This document shows, piece by piece, positions 35,501 through 46,769 of a stretch of DNA of 64,000 nucleotides. The translations under genes were made by a program, and so were the position numbers. The stretch's first letter is position 1, and the number at the start of each line of letters is the position of its first letter. Under the pieces are notes generated by a model. The model did no database searches. It saw only the letters and a list, made by a program, of their open reading frames with translations, and had not been told where the DNA came from. Location of the stretch: the NCBI GenBank assembly GCA_907163375.1, contig CAJQUW010007414.1, positions 124,001 through 188,000 of the forward strand, written 5' to 3'. The stretch is from Prostheceraeus crozeri. Its lineage: Eukaryota > Platyhelminthes > Polycladida > Euryleptidae.

Positions 35501-35807
35501 TGTTCTAAATATTATTCAATTCGTTTTAATTTCATTCATTGTTAATTTGTATCAGTGATAATTAATTATTATAATATATGTAATAAAGATATTTTGATAG
35601 ATAAATAAGAGGAAGTGACATATCGCACATGTATGTAAACTAAACAACACAGTATAGTAACAAACATTTTCATGATATGCCTAGAAATAGAAATAAAAGT
35701 ATATCCTTATCATAGAATACATTAACTTTTCATTCGAGTACTCGAGTACTCGAATCAATTACTCGAGTAATACTCGAGTATCACTATGCGAGTAATGCCG
35801 AACACTA
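32534..35807 (+). mobile_element. hAT transposon with CTCGAGTA subterminal repeats, inactive
   Basis: The termini are TAGTGTTCGGCA at 32534 and its exact reverse complement ending at 35807. Just inside each end are dense ACTCGAGTACTCGAG repeats (32549-32615 and 35734-35790). It encloses a decayed transposase with BED finger, DDE-region and hAT dimerisation pieces. The eight bases either side (GTAATAAC and ATTTTGAC) do not match, so the target duplication is lost or one flank was rearranged; the left flank is the hairpin arm. Confidence 0.9.
33371..35116 (+). pseudogene. hAT transposase (BED finger, RNase H-like, dimerisation domain), multiply broken
   Basis: Fragments in changing frames follow hAT order. 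First is a BED zinc-finger start at 33371 (MAPTKKSDVWKHFRRD). Next comes AVTTDIWTSNQAESFLSLT (about 33825-33885), holding the first catalytic Asp. INCFAHILQCALVHAL follows (about 34085), then RKIVGHFHHSP and VVTRWGSTFQMLERL. A conserved VACVLDPRFKTLPFL lies at about 34625. The C-terminal dimerisation domain carries DPLSWWRVNKTK (about 34917), PATSVSSERAFSTAGQIV (about 34995) and ends with a stop near 35116. At least five frameshifts or stops prevent translation. In a live element this protein would cut and paste the DNA between the terminal repeats. Confidence 0.88.
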
Positions 35808-38028
35808 ATTTTGACGTCTTCATTCAAAATCAGATATTAGACGTTTTTAAATTATGGAATTTATTTTGGTCATTCCTGAATTATGCAATTAAAAAAGGAA
35901 AATGAGACTGGCTATACACAGGAATGTCGTGTTTGTGACACCGAGATTTCGTGTACAACGGTATGACGAAACTTCAGTGTTACGAATAAACTATCCCTGA
36001 GTCTAGCCAGTGGCATTTTCCTTTTTCAATTATGTCTGGCCGACCATCAGACTGTACCAAATCTTGCAGATCCATCGCTTTTGTTGACATTCTTATCGTT
36101 GAGTCGTTTCCAACATGGTTCGCAATTCCATCACTAAGGAAGTATTTCCTCATTTGTCCTTCGGCCACACATGAGACATCTGTGTTGTCAACGAAATTTC
36201 TTGAATCCACACACCCGTTGTCAACAGTTGCCAACACAAGCTAGCTTTTCTCATCTGATCTTTGATTTGAAGAGGCAGTGATTTCGTCTCAACATCTGAT
36301 TCTTTTACTTGAAATGGTTATTTTCTCATTGCACGGTCATTAAGATAATTGAAACTCACATCATTTTGTAAATGTTCTAATGCGATAAGGTCTTTGGTGT
36401 TTTTGATATCAAAAAAGTACAGTCGAACCCGATTGATGTCCTCATCTGCCTATTGCCCAATTCAAGTGAATGCATCGGCGAATTGTTGCATGTCCTTTAT
36501 GCTGCCGCATAAGCGCATTTCACGATGCCCTTTCACAATGTTGTCAAGACTTGCTCTGTACAGAACGTTCTGATCTTCATGTTTTTTTAATCATTCTTAG
36601 GGAAGCTCATATCAACCAACTGTCCAATGATATGACCGCTCATCATTATGACAGACATGATTGTAAACCGAACAAATTGAACTTGATCAACGCAGTATAG
36701 AAGAAAGTCAAGGAAAATTTGGTGAAATCAATCAAATGTGTCGATGTCAAACTTGGACGGTGCTGATTTTGCTCAAGCATGTGATACTTTCATTTTGGAT
36801 GTCCTTCTGTACTGATTTGCAATGAGACAAACTCGGGGTCGACCGAACGACCGAAGGATCACAGACCCAAGTCTTCAGTCACCATGTCACGTTCACGATC
36901 ACGCTTAGGGCCATTACGCACCAGGCGACGACGTCGGACGACCAGGCCGCTGCGGCTATGGGCCATCGGTCGCACGTACTGAAGAGCAAACTTGACCTGA
37001 CGTATTGATAAATATTTGATATTCATGCATCTCGCTCTCCGTCGAACTAGGTGCACACGCGAAACGTCACTACCTTGGATCTAACCGACTCGACTTCTTT
37101 AGTGAGAATGTAAATACGCTGACGTGTTGTAAATATCAAGGTTGTAACATACTGAATATTGATGAATTCCTGAATAATTCAGCTGTAAGAACCTCAAAAA
37201 TTAGATTGATAAGGCTAACACGACAGTGTATGCGATTTCATGTGTATTGAGGAGTGTGGATAGTAGACAATACAAGATTGATGTTTTTTAAGGAGCGATT
37301 GTTAAATCTTTTAACTTATCGTTTCAACTGACTATTTTAGTCGCTAGATTGTGAATTTTTCTGATACAGATAGCATTTGCTTGACTTTCACCTGTTTCTG
37401 TGTCAACAGTTGCTTTGAGTATCGTGCAAGTATAGATGTATGCAAGTCTCACTTATTCTGCAACGATTTTGTAAGAAGCAGTCAAATTCTCATTCTACAG
37501 CAGAAAGTCAACAAAATATCTGTCAGGATTGTTTAGAATGTGCGACTTAAAGTGATCTGAAGCATGCCTTCTGCAATAAGCGTCTACATTAATTTTTCCA
37601 TCGTAAGAAATATTGGCGAAATGAAAAAAAGCTTCGGTACTTCAGGGTTATCCCCCTTCCCCAGTAGGGTTTTCAAAATCGCGACTTTTTCTGATCCCGT
37701 ATTTTTTTGCGATTCCGGAATTAGCAAGCTTGGTGCATTTACTGAAAGTATGCTTAGGATAGCGTAGGTTGAGCAATACTAGGCACTGTTTTGAATTCTT
37801 TGACAAGTATTTTGAACGATGCACTGTACAATACAACTTATGATATCAGATAGACATGTGCCTGAATGTCCATGACTTAATAATATGTTTTTCACGGCAT
37901 AAACTATAACAATAAGTAGATCTGGTTATCGTACACACACCTTACGTTGTTGCAACCTAGTATGTGATTTAAAATCGAGATGCAAGTCCCGCGACTTTTG
38001 TCACTTCTGATAAAAGCCCGATATTGTA
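35808..38028. other. Non-coding apart from one decayed coding region
   Basis: The 35980-36620 part carries a degenerate minus-strand coding region, listed separately. A GC-richer patch at 36830-37060 has no recognised content. The remainder is AT-rich and featureless. Confidence 0.35.
35980..36620 (-). pseudogene. Unrecognised decayed coding region
   Basis: Read on the minus strand, three neighbouring frames each carry gene-like peptides in order: YRASLDNIVKGHREMRL with IKDMQQFADAFT, then RVRLYFFDIKNTKDLIALEH and VSFNYLNDRAMRK, then ESDVETKSLPLQIKDQMRKA, then FVDNTDVSCVAEGQMRKYFL and STKAMDLQDLVQSDG. The switches look like frameshifts in a once continuous protein. I do not recognise the family. 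A transposon-encoded accessory protein or a retrocopy of a host gene are both possible. Confidence 0.4.
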
Positions 38029-39477
38029 CAGGGTTATTCAAAAAGAATGACCCTATTTCAAACCGCTATATCCTCGCAACGAAAAGGAGTATTGCATTTA
38101 AACAAAAACTCGATTGTTCCGCAAATCATGAACTTTTATTTGTTGGATTACAAGTTTTCAATATGGCCACCATGGGTGGCACGGACAAGATCTAAACGAA
38201 AAGACAGTTCATCCCATACGCTATTCAACATTACTGCTGTCACTGAGTCGATCGCTGTCCTTATCCGTTGCTTGAGATCTTGCAAATTGGTTGGCAATGG
38301 TGGAACGTACACTCGATCCTTGATGCAACCCCATAAGAAGAAGTCGCATACAGAAAGATCTGGGGATCTGGCAGGCCTAGAGTTCAGTGCGTAGTCCCGG
38401 TCACTAATTCTCCCAATCCATCTATCCGGCAAGTTTTCATTCAGGAAAGCGCGGACTTGCAGATGGCAGTGAGGGGGCGCTCCATCCTATTGGAAAATGC
38501 ACTCATCCGAATCTGCATTCAATAATGGAAATAGCCATGTCTGCAGCATTTCCAGATAGCTTTTCCCAGTTGCGGTTTTACCTTCAAAGAAGAAGGGACC
38601 GTAAACTTTGTCCTGGGACACAGTGCAGAAGACATTCACTTTTGCGGAATCTCTGATGTGTTCCAACGTCTCATGAGGAGGCTCTGTTCCCCATATACGG
38701 GCATTGTGGCGGTTGACATGACCACTGAGATGAAAAGTGGCTTCATCACTGAAAATAACGCTCGAAAGGAATGACTCGTCTTCCTCTACATTTCCATTAT
38801 CCACTCACAAAATTGTTCCCTGTACCTCTTGTCATCGTCGCTTATTGCTTGGACCAATCTCAGCTTGTATGGCTTGAAATTCAAGCGTCTTCTAAGCACT
38901 CTCCAGACCGTAGGTTGTGGAATTTCAAATTCACGACTGCTTTGATTTGTTGATTGTCTCGGGTTTCTCAAATAAGCAGCATGGATTCTAGCTACTTGCT
39001 CGTCTGACACTGTTGGTCTCCCCGGACTCTTCCCTTTGCAGAGACAGCCGGTGTCTTTGAATTTCTTACACCACCGACGCACGGTCTTCGAAGATGGGGG
39101 TTTTGTCTTGAATTCCTTACGAAAGGCAGTTGGACCATAATCACTGAGTTCGATTTCGCGAAATCGATAACACAGAAGGCCTTTTGCTGTGGAGTCACCA
39201 TTTCATAACAAAACAAAAGTTTGCAATTTGTCGTGTCTCTCACCGCTATTTAACATTTGCATGTTGATGACCACTCAGATCACAGTGCGACTGAGCGAAA
39301 ACGTACACAATTGTACACGAATTCACGCACCTCGATGCATCAACATGATCAATTGTGACATCGCATATAAAACTTCATGATATGCGGAGCAATCGAGTCT
39401 TTGTTGGAATGCAATACTCCTTTTCGTTGCGAAGATATAGCGGTTTGAAATAGGGTCATTCTTTCTGAATAACCCTG
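38029..39477 (-). mobile_element. Mariner-like element with about 70-bp inverted repeats
   Basis: The ends CAGGGTTATTCAAAAAGAAT (38029) and, in reverse, CAGGGTTATTCAGAAAGAAT (39477) extend as inverted repeats for about 70 bp to AGGAGTATTGCATT with only about three differences. A TA dinucleotide flanks each end (38027-38028 and 39478-39479), the standard IS630-Tc1-mariner target duplication. One transposase lies inside on the minus strand. The well-kept ends with a broken gene suggest it may have been mobilised in trans or is a fairly recent casualty. Confidence 0.95.
38148..39201 (-). pseudogene. Mariner-like DDD transposase, two frameshifts and one stop
   Basis: The start is MVTPQQKAFCVIDFAKS at 39201. 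The helix-turn-helix half contains RRWCKKFKDTGCLCKGKSPG and RPTVSDEQVARIHAAYLR. The first catalytic Asp is in VIFSDEATFHLSGHVNRHN (about 38762), the second in QDGAPPH (about 38486), and the third in ARSPDLSVCDFFLWG (about 38350). The frame shifts near 39095 and near 38790. The codon just before the second Asp reads TAG where the family has CAG (Gln), a single C-to-T change. About 46 residues separate the second and third Asp, against 41 in relatives as I remember them. The protein ends HGGHIENL at 38148. In a live element the enzyme would bind the 70-bp ends. Confidence 0.9.
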
Positions 39478-42400
39478 TATAATAATCGCTTCAAAAATTG
39501 ATTAAATATTAATTGATACTACGCTTGTATGCGCAACGCTCTCTATTTCTCTCGGCTACCTGAACATAGTTTCTTTTTTAGATATCAATGAAAGAAGATA
39601 ATTTTTCTCATGCTGCACAAAGATGCGCCAAAACTAATTCTGGTATATATGATAAAATGTATGAATAAGTAATGCACACTTACATGTAATTATACGACTG
39701 CCGTGTCTGATGCATTCTTGGCAGTTTAGGTCTAATATTGATAACTAAAAAGGAAAAAGTTTCAAATATAGCAATACATTGCAATTGCGTCTTCATACAG
39801 CGCAACTGCCTAAAAACAGATGTTAACGAATCCCGGGATTCTGAATCCCGTAGAATGCGATAATCCCGGGATTGAAACCTTACTCCACAGGTTTTTGGTT
39901 TTCAAATTTGTCTAAAATCTGCAAAAATGAATCAATCGTCACCAAACTTTAGGTAGACCTATTTAAGCATACAGACCGTTTCATAGATCGTTGCGCAGCC
40001 CAAAAATCCTATCATCTTTTGTATATTCTCGTCCAATTTAATCGTAAGCTGATAACTATTAAACTTATTCACTTGGTCAGCCGAGACACTTGGTAAAGGA
40101 AACAGTATGGTTTGCCTAATTGAATGAAATAATTAGTGATCGTTTGTTTTGTTCCTTCCAGTGTTATTTCAGACATCATGTTGGCTCTTGTGTTGCTGTC
40201 TTCATTGATGAGCTGTTCGTGTCGATCCATTTTATCGGACGCAAGCGTCAGCATTCCTACGGTGTGAAGAAAATGTTATTGTATGTTGTCAACAGGCGCA
40301 GACTGCAGACAGACCATCCTTTGTCTGATCCGAGATTCGAAATCCACTCTGACCACAGTGAGGGGAATGATGACTCACCCAATGACTGACTGTAGGAATA
40401 ATACAAATTTTAAGTTTGCCAGTGAACGGATGGGCCGATCTTGATAAAACTTACATATTCTTGAAGCTGATAACACCAGCATTCTTTAAAATCCAAACTC
40501 GAAAACTGCAGCGTTTATTCAACAAAAGTTATCAAGTTGTGTGCAGTTGACCGTTTAAAAGATTGCTGGTGTAGTCTATTCTCTTTCCGATCCATATGAC
40601 CATCGACAAACAAATATATTTTTTTGTAAACGGAGGAATGTTTTTTCAACAGTGTCATGTCACTCAGCAAACTCCATTACATGCATTTATAATTGTCGTT
40701 ATACTATGACATGGCCAACCATCATATTCCTGTGGACATAATGCAGCCATTTTGATGGATTTTAGCTTGTTTTTCACAGATGTCCCGCAGAAATGTAAGA
40801 TTCCAACAGAAATTCCACATTTGAGAAATCCCATTATATAAGAATTCATTCCCATTCCCATGTCTAGTCAGGGAATTGTATATTTGCAACTCTTGAGTTT
40901 GAAGTAGGTTTTAAAATATTCCCGAATTTCAAAGATCCGGTTCCGTTACCGAATCCGGTTCCAATTTGCAAGATCCGGTATTGATACATTATTTCCTTTC
41001 CTTACAGTATCGCTGCCAGAACCGGACTTGCAAATTCAGAGTACAGATAGCAATTTACCACGAAAATATGATCACGTCATTTCAGTAGGCGGTTTCATTA
41101 GATGTCGATTTTCGGTACACTTGTGTCCACCTGTGTTGTTTATCACTTGGCAATCAACCAAGACGGATTGCATATTCAATGCATAATATTACCTCAGACA
41201 TCAAGACAAAAATGCGATTCCTATCATGACAATGACATCATTTAATAGAGCGCTTTATGAATCACACTGTCCATCGATGAAATCTTTTAATTATGAAATG
41301 AAGAAAACGTAAGGAAAACGTGATTCGAAACTGAATGAATATTTGATGTAATTGGCATTTACTACTTGTGGAATTCGAGAATCGGATCTGAATCTGTCAG
41401 CCTTTTCCTAGCCAAAATAATTAAAAACATTACGTGATGAGGTGGAACAGATCACAAGCTGACAGCTACGAACGGGGAATGTAAAGAATCGACAAAAAAC
41501 AATTTCATGGAAATTAATTGGGAAATGGCACGTAAAAAGTGAATTAATTTAATCGACTACCATGGACTTTGTGCTACGGTGTGCAAATTGGCCGATAGCA
41601 CATTCTTCTGATTCAGTCGAAGTTTAAAGTTAGCCCATCTTTACACACAAAATCGAATTGTGCAGATCCAGATGAAACTATTTCGTTTATTTTGTAATAA
41701 CCACATTTCAAATTATAAAAGCAATTGCATAGAGAACATTTGAGACAAAAAAATTAGAAGAGGAGTGTTTCGGATGATCTGAGATATACTAACTTTAAAA
41801 ATGAAATTACACCCCCCCCTTTATGAAATCACCCCTTTATGTTCCTATATATTTCTGCAATTCTTGAACTTTGAACTGAACTTTTCAATAGGTTTTGAGT
41901 TTTACCAGTCATTTTCTTGAACGAACCTTGATCCAGCACTGTGATAAGACTTCATTCATTTGATTTCTTCTAAAAGTATGTATCTATTCCGAGAAAGTTG
42001 TTGAGAATTGAATAAATGTTTCTATTTTTGTGAGGAGCAGCATAATATGAATTACATATCGTGTGTTGGAACTGAGCTCTTGTGTCTATACCTAATGCAA
42101 ATTTCCGTTAAAGCGAATCTCGGCATTTATGATTGTTTGATTAATGTCTATACTGATTGCATAATCGAAAAGTAAAGGTTTTGAAACTAAAATCTACAAA
42201 AGCTTGCGATTACGTCATCTCGGGAAGTTAACGTTAAAACTTTGGCTAGAATACGAGAGATAGAGGAAGCGAGTAGAGTTACATGTAGGCAATTTTACCC
42301 ATATGAGTTTAATTACCTTGAGGCAATTTGAAGAGAAGTTCGTAAAGCTACATTTATGCAAAGTCGATTGTTTGTTACCTGCACATCTTTTGACTGGTGC

Positions 42401-42632
42401 AGAAATTGTCGCTCATAAATGTGAGTTTTCTTTTGAAGCTTCCAGTACATCTAACTTTTCATAGTCGTGATGAGTTTAATCAATCATGTTTCCTTTTTCC
42501 TCAGGCAGAAAGCATAATTCATTTGAATCATCGCTTTCTCGACAAGATGATGCGCTGCGCTTTTGTTATACTTGCAGCGGGTGGAAGTATGTAAATCCAC
42601 CTTTCAGACAGTATACTATATTTAATCGATGT
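39478..42632. other. Intronic non-coding DNA with two hAT-like end fragments
   Basis: At 39828-39885 AATCCCGGGATT words recur (GAATCCCGGGATTCTGAATC; ATAATCCCGGGATTGAAACC), the look of a hAT subterminal repeat, but no partner end is seen. At 40930-41035 GATCCGG and CCGGTTCC words recur with the same caveat. A candidate exon at 40162-40389 is listed separately. A C-tract lies at about 41811-41819. Confidence 0.35.
40162..40389 (+). CDS. Candidate terminal exon, unrecognised
   Basis: A pyrimidine-rich acceptor-like sequence (GTTTTGTTCCTTCCAG, ending 40161) precedes a plus-strand frame CYFRHHVGSCVAVFIDELFV, IHFIGRKRQHSYGVKKMLLY, VVNRRRLQTDHPLSDPRFEI and an acidic tail EGNDDSPND before a stop at 40387-40389. 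Basic residues follow a short hydrophobic stretch, as at a membrane protein's cytoplasmic end. There is no domain match, no AATAAA close by and no visible partner exon. If real, it lies inside the FAMeT intron on the opposite strand. Confidence 0.22.
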   Translation, partial: CYFRHHVGSCVAVFIDELFVSIHFIGRKRQHSYGVKKMLLYVVNRRRLQTDHPLSDPRFEIHSDHSEGNDDSPND

Positions 42633-43721
42633 GTTGTAGATAGGGTTGTGCGCTAGCAGCACCTGTTCGCACCGGTGCACCGGCAATTTTAAAAAGTTGA
42701 CCTGAAGCACTTAGTAAAGTATAGGCGAAATATAACTTGTTTCGCATTCTAGATTGTCATGTGAGTCACTACATACTTCAGGATCTTTTGTTTATGGTCT
42801 CTATCTTTCATGCTAGACATTCATATTTTCTAGAATTCAATGTAGATTTTACAGAGTACCAGGGAAAATCTGATACAGTGTATTGCTGAAGAATTTGAAA
42901 CCAGCTTGTAGAGGCCTCCTTTAATTCAAAATTGCCGACACTTGCTGGTGCATGTCATCATGCTTAACCCCTACATCTCTATGATAGTTATAATGGAATT
43001 CTTAAAAACAAGATGAAAACAGAAATTATGTTATTATATTTGAAAAAAATGTCAATAACTCAATTGCCAAGTCAGTGGCGAACGAAACTTCGGGATTTTG
43101 ATTAATTCTTTCAAAATGATGTATATGGCAAATGAAGAGTTTATATTTGATTATTTTTTCAAAATACCTGAACACACCAGGAAATGTAGACAGATTCGAA
43201 GCAGTGTCAGGTTATCTACAATTTTGTATGCAGGAAGATCAAGATCTCGACATAACTTGACTTCAAGCAGCCTAGAATAAAGTCTTTCAGACGGATTGCT
43301 GGCCGCTGAAATGCCAAGGTAGCCCATATTTTAGCAAGAGGAGTAACTGCAGGATACGCAGCATTCATTATGAGATTCCAAAATTCTGAGGTCGTGGGAA
43401 TTGAGATTCTGTGGCCTAAAATGGTTTATCATGAACTTAAATTGCCTAATTTTCGTCGCCTTTTTCACATTTTCTCACAACAGGAAATGCGGCGGTTATT
43501 TTATGATACAGCCGTGATTTTCAAAAGGTTTCATTTTCACTGATGTGTTCTTGTTGGATTAATTACACGACATGCATGAAATATTTTTCTACATTAAAAT
43601 AATAGGTAAAACGACTTAATTATAATCGAAATTTCATCGTAATTCGTACATTTCGGTGCACCGGCCCGAGAGCCGGTGCAGGCAAAGGAAACGGTGCAAC
43701 GCGCACAGCCCTAGTTGTAGA
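42633..43721. mobile_element. Non-autonomous hAT element with exact 8-bp target duplication
   Basis: The element spans 42641-43713 and is flanked by GTTGTAGA at 42633-42640 and 43714-43721. The termini are TAGGGTTGTGCGC and, in reverse, TAGGGCTGTGCGC. GCACCGG/CCGGTGC words cluster inside both ends (42668-42690, 43652-43695). The interior is AT-rich with no transposase. Its ends differ from the 27.6-kb and 32.5-kb elements, so it belongs to a separate family. Confidence 0.93.
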
Positions 43722-44374
43722 GCATGTGCAGAGTGGAGAGCGGGACTGTCCTGGGTATTTGGAAGCACGAACGAGCTGTCTATGCTTAAGACAATTTTCT
43801 GACTATCCTTCTATTGTGATATGACAGACCACAACCCTTATTTTACCCCCATAGACAGAAATCAAGTTTCCTGTGTCCCTTCGTTCAGAGTACACCGCTT
43901 GAGTCGAGTCTCAAAAGGCTTTGCACAAATCATAGTATGAGAAGTGACGACAAAATCTTAGCAGATATCCACATATTTTGCAAACATTCCGGGGAATTGC
44001 GAATTAAGTATGTTGACTGTAATGATAAAGCATATCCACTAGTTCAGTTTGATACAGGGCATTTTCTACCCATATTTCCGAGGTATGATGCCCTAGTAGA
44101 GCATATGAAACGATGATGTTCAACAAACTAGTACAGCGCCTGTTTTGAAGTCAAATGCTATCGCATCACAATGGGGAACTTGGTCAATCGATCCACGCGG
44201 TGACGTCATAACTTTGCAAGCGCATGATAACTCCTATCAACGGTCGGGTCTGAAATCACGTGATTATTCGTCTATCATCGAATAGTGTTGGTACTTGTTA
44301 GTGAATTCGCTGTTTGCTGGTTGAAATCGCGAAAATTTCAGTTCATATTTCGAATAAGTCGGCATGCGCTTTTC
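43722..44374. other. Intronic non-coding DNA, no recognised feature
   Basis: No recognised gene or repeat. Mixed composition. Confidence 0.4.
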
Positions 44375-44850
44375 CTAGCCGTGACTCCAGTTGGCCATGA
44401 ACAGGGTGACAATTTCTACCAAATGGAACCGTTCTGGTGAAACTTCCAGCTGAGATTGTTTGCACCACGTTTCAAATTTTTGTAGCGAGGCATGTAGTAA
44501 TGGAGCAGCTGAGTTTCTGTAAGTATGGTAAATTTTGAGATCATCAGCAGACAGTTTGTAAGAAATAACATCGATTTCAAAGCAATCATTCAAATATTTT
44601 ACATAGAGCAAATAATAATAGGCACGAGGACTGAGTCCTGAAGAGCTCCACTAATTACCATTGCACTTTCTGCACTTTCTGACGTATCATCAATGAGGAC
44701 GGCTTGAGAAAGGCTAGAGAGAAACGCCTGAATCCATTCTAGAAGTTCATATTGAATATCCGCAGGCCTTCAGCTTCATTTACATGAAGTTTCGATGTAT
44801 AGCAGAATCAAACGTCTTTGCAAGATCAATATGCAAACAGTCAACCGTTT
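44375..44850 (-). pseudogene. LINE reverse transcriptase fragment, broken
   Basis: Reading down the minus strand from 44850, palm motifs appear in order across shifting frames: VDCLHIDLAKTFDSAIH (compare the usual LDFAKAFD), YELLEWIQAFLSSLSQAVLI, SGALQDSVLVPIII (compare GVPQGSVLGPLLF), then KLSADDLKIYHTYRN, where the catalytic YADD has become SADD, then LQKFETWCKQSQLEVSPERF. Frameshifts and a stop break it. Jockey/CR1-like in character. Neither the endonuclease nor the 3' end is seen. Confidence 0.85.
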
Positions 44851-45123
44851 GAATTAATTTAAGGAATCAGTTCACTTTAAGACAATGGAGAAGTTTCAAA
44901 ATCATGATGTTACAGTGTGGTGCATGTTTAACTCCACAAGCGCAATTGCTTATGATATCAACACAGAAGCAAAAACAGCTCCCTTTATTGTGATATGCTC
45001 AGAGGAACAGCGTTTCCACGTAGTACTTTCGAAAACGATTAAATTGAAACACATTCTGTGGAACTTCTCCTCATTACTGTTGCGAAGTTCGGATTTTATT
45101 GAATGAAAATATCACGATCGGAT

Positions 45124-45383
45124 GATAGTCCGGGAGCTAGCGTAAAGTTGTGCAGGGAACGAGGTAGTACATAAAACTTTCACATAGTATAGTACATCTC
45201 TAACCTACTGCAAAACTTCGCGTCTGCCGGATCAGATCATTTGCTTTTCAGAAATAGAGAGGATAACACAATCCTATGTATTTCCAGTGGTAAAATTGTG
45301 ACATTTAAGGTGTTGACTCCATTTTTTCGAATTTTTGCTCATAAAAGTTACACAAATTGGTATTTTGTTGAACTGGTTATTAC
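45124..45383 (+). repeat. Interspersed repeat family R2, copy 3
   Basis: Full-length copy, same orientation as 32035-32293 and nearly identical to it, beginning ATAGTCCGGGAGCTAGCGT and ending GGTTATTAC. It is followed by TAGTACTC rather than a hairpin. There are no inverted termini and no coding frame. With precise matching borders it may be a solo terminal repeat or a short non-autonomous element. Confidence 0.9.
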
Positions 45384-46769
45384 TAGTACTCAAAATTGAT
45401 AATAAGAGTTATAGAAATAAAAGCAAACTCGATAAATCTCTCACCTGCTTCTTCAGTGTACATCCTGAAAGCCATTGATTATCCAAGAGTATATATCGAA
45501 AATCGAGTGTGAAGTGATTGGATCTAGGACCAACTGCATTATAACAATAACAAACAATTCCAACACTGTCACGGCCAGGGATTTTCGTCCAATTTACGCG
45601 CGTAGATGATCAATGAATTTTTGAACTGAGATCTCACGCAAGCTTTTCAAAATACCCCTCTAGAATTTCCCAATTCCATATGCCAATATCAATATACATT
45701 GTCAATTAAAATATAACGACAAAAACATATCGATAAAATTGCGATTAAAAAGTATTAATATCAAAAACAAAAATTGAAAAGTTCTTCTGATTGACTTATT
45801 ACAAAAAGTGATATTACGACGACTGGTTGGGCGATATGTTAAAGCATGCGAAAAACGTAGTTTCTTTTTCAATTTGGATACCCTTTAAAAAGAAACTGGT
45901 AAAATGACAATTTGGCAATAGTCGCAAGTTACTTATGCGTTATCCTTTCGACCGACCAGCAGCAAAGATATGAATAAAAAATGACTATCACTCTTTAGGA
46001 AGGAGATATGAAAACGTGTAAGAAGGAACTGAAAGAACTGCATAGTTAGCTACACATCCGTGTTTGTTTTCCTTTTCTTCGGAATCGTGAAACTGGCCCA
46101 CGCTCTCTGCAATCCTTTTCTCGACTCTGAATCATGTTGGAATAGCCATTAAATTAGAAGGCTACGTTATTTACTGTTCTTTATTTTTGGAATTGAAAAA
46201 TATTTATTCAAGAATTCAAATGTGCCAAACAGTATTGAAGATATGAATACCGAAAATACACGCATCAGCCGAGATAGTCAGTGATTGTCCATTATTCTAT
46301 TGCAGTATAGTGCTAGGTACGAGCATATAGACAGAATCGGTTCATTTTCCTTATCACACCAAAGAACCATCTACTTGATCACCTGTTTGAAGGGATAGAT
46401 ACTTCATTTGTATGACCATATTTTATTGGTAGTTAAATGAGTCTAAAGCGTCCAGATTTTTGAAAATACTTTCAGTTTTAAATTTTTATACCTTTCAAGG
46501 CATGTGTTTTCTACCCATTTAAATGTATGCCATCGTATTATAGTATGTTGGCATAACCGAAATTGCATTCCTCTGTAACTTTATTTGTTCAACCTGCGTA
46601 AATATCATCTCTTGACGTACAGTTGAAAGCATTTTTAGCTGTTGCATTGCAGTAATCAATCACTGTGTGAGCTGTTTGATGCGCCTGGCATCAGTCGAAG
46701 CACGTGCTGTTGCTACTTCAGGAGCAATTCACTTTTCCTTTTGCAGTTCAACTCTGCGTTTCTAGCGCA
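45384..46769. other. Intronic non-coding DNA
   Basis: No recognised gene. The last part (46600-46769) is the diverged 3' end of the minus-strand hAT-type relic described next. Confidence 0.4.
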
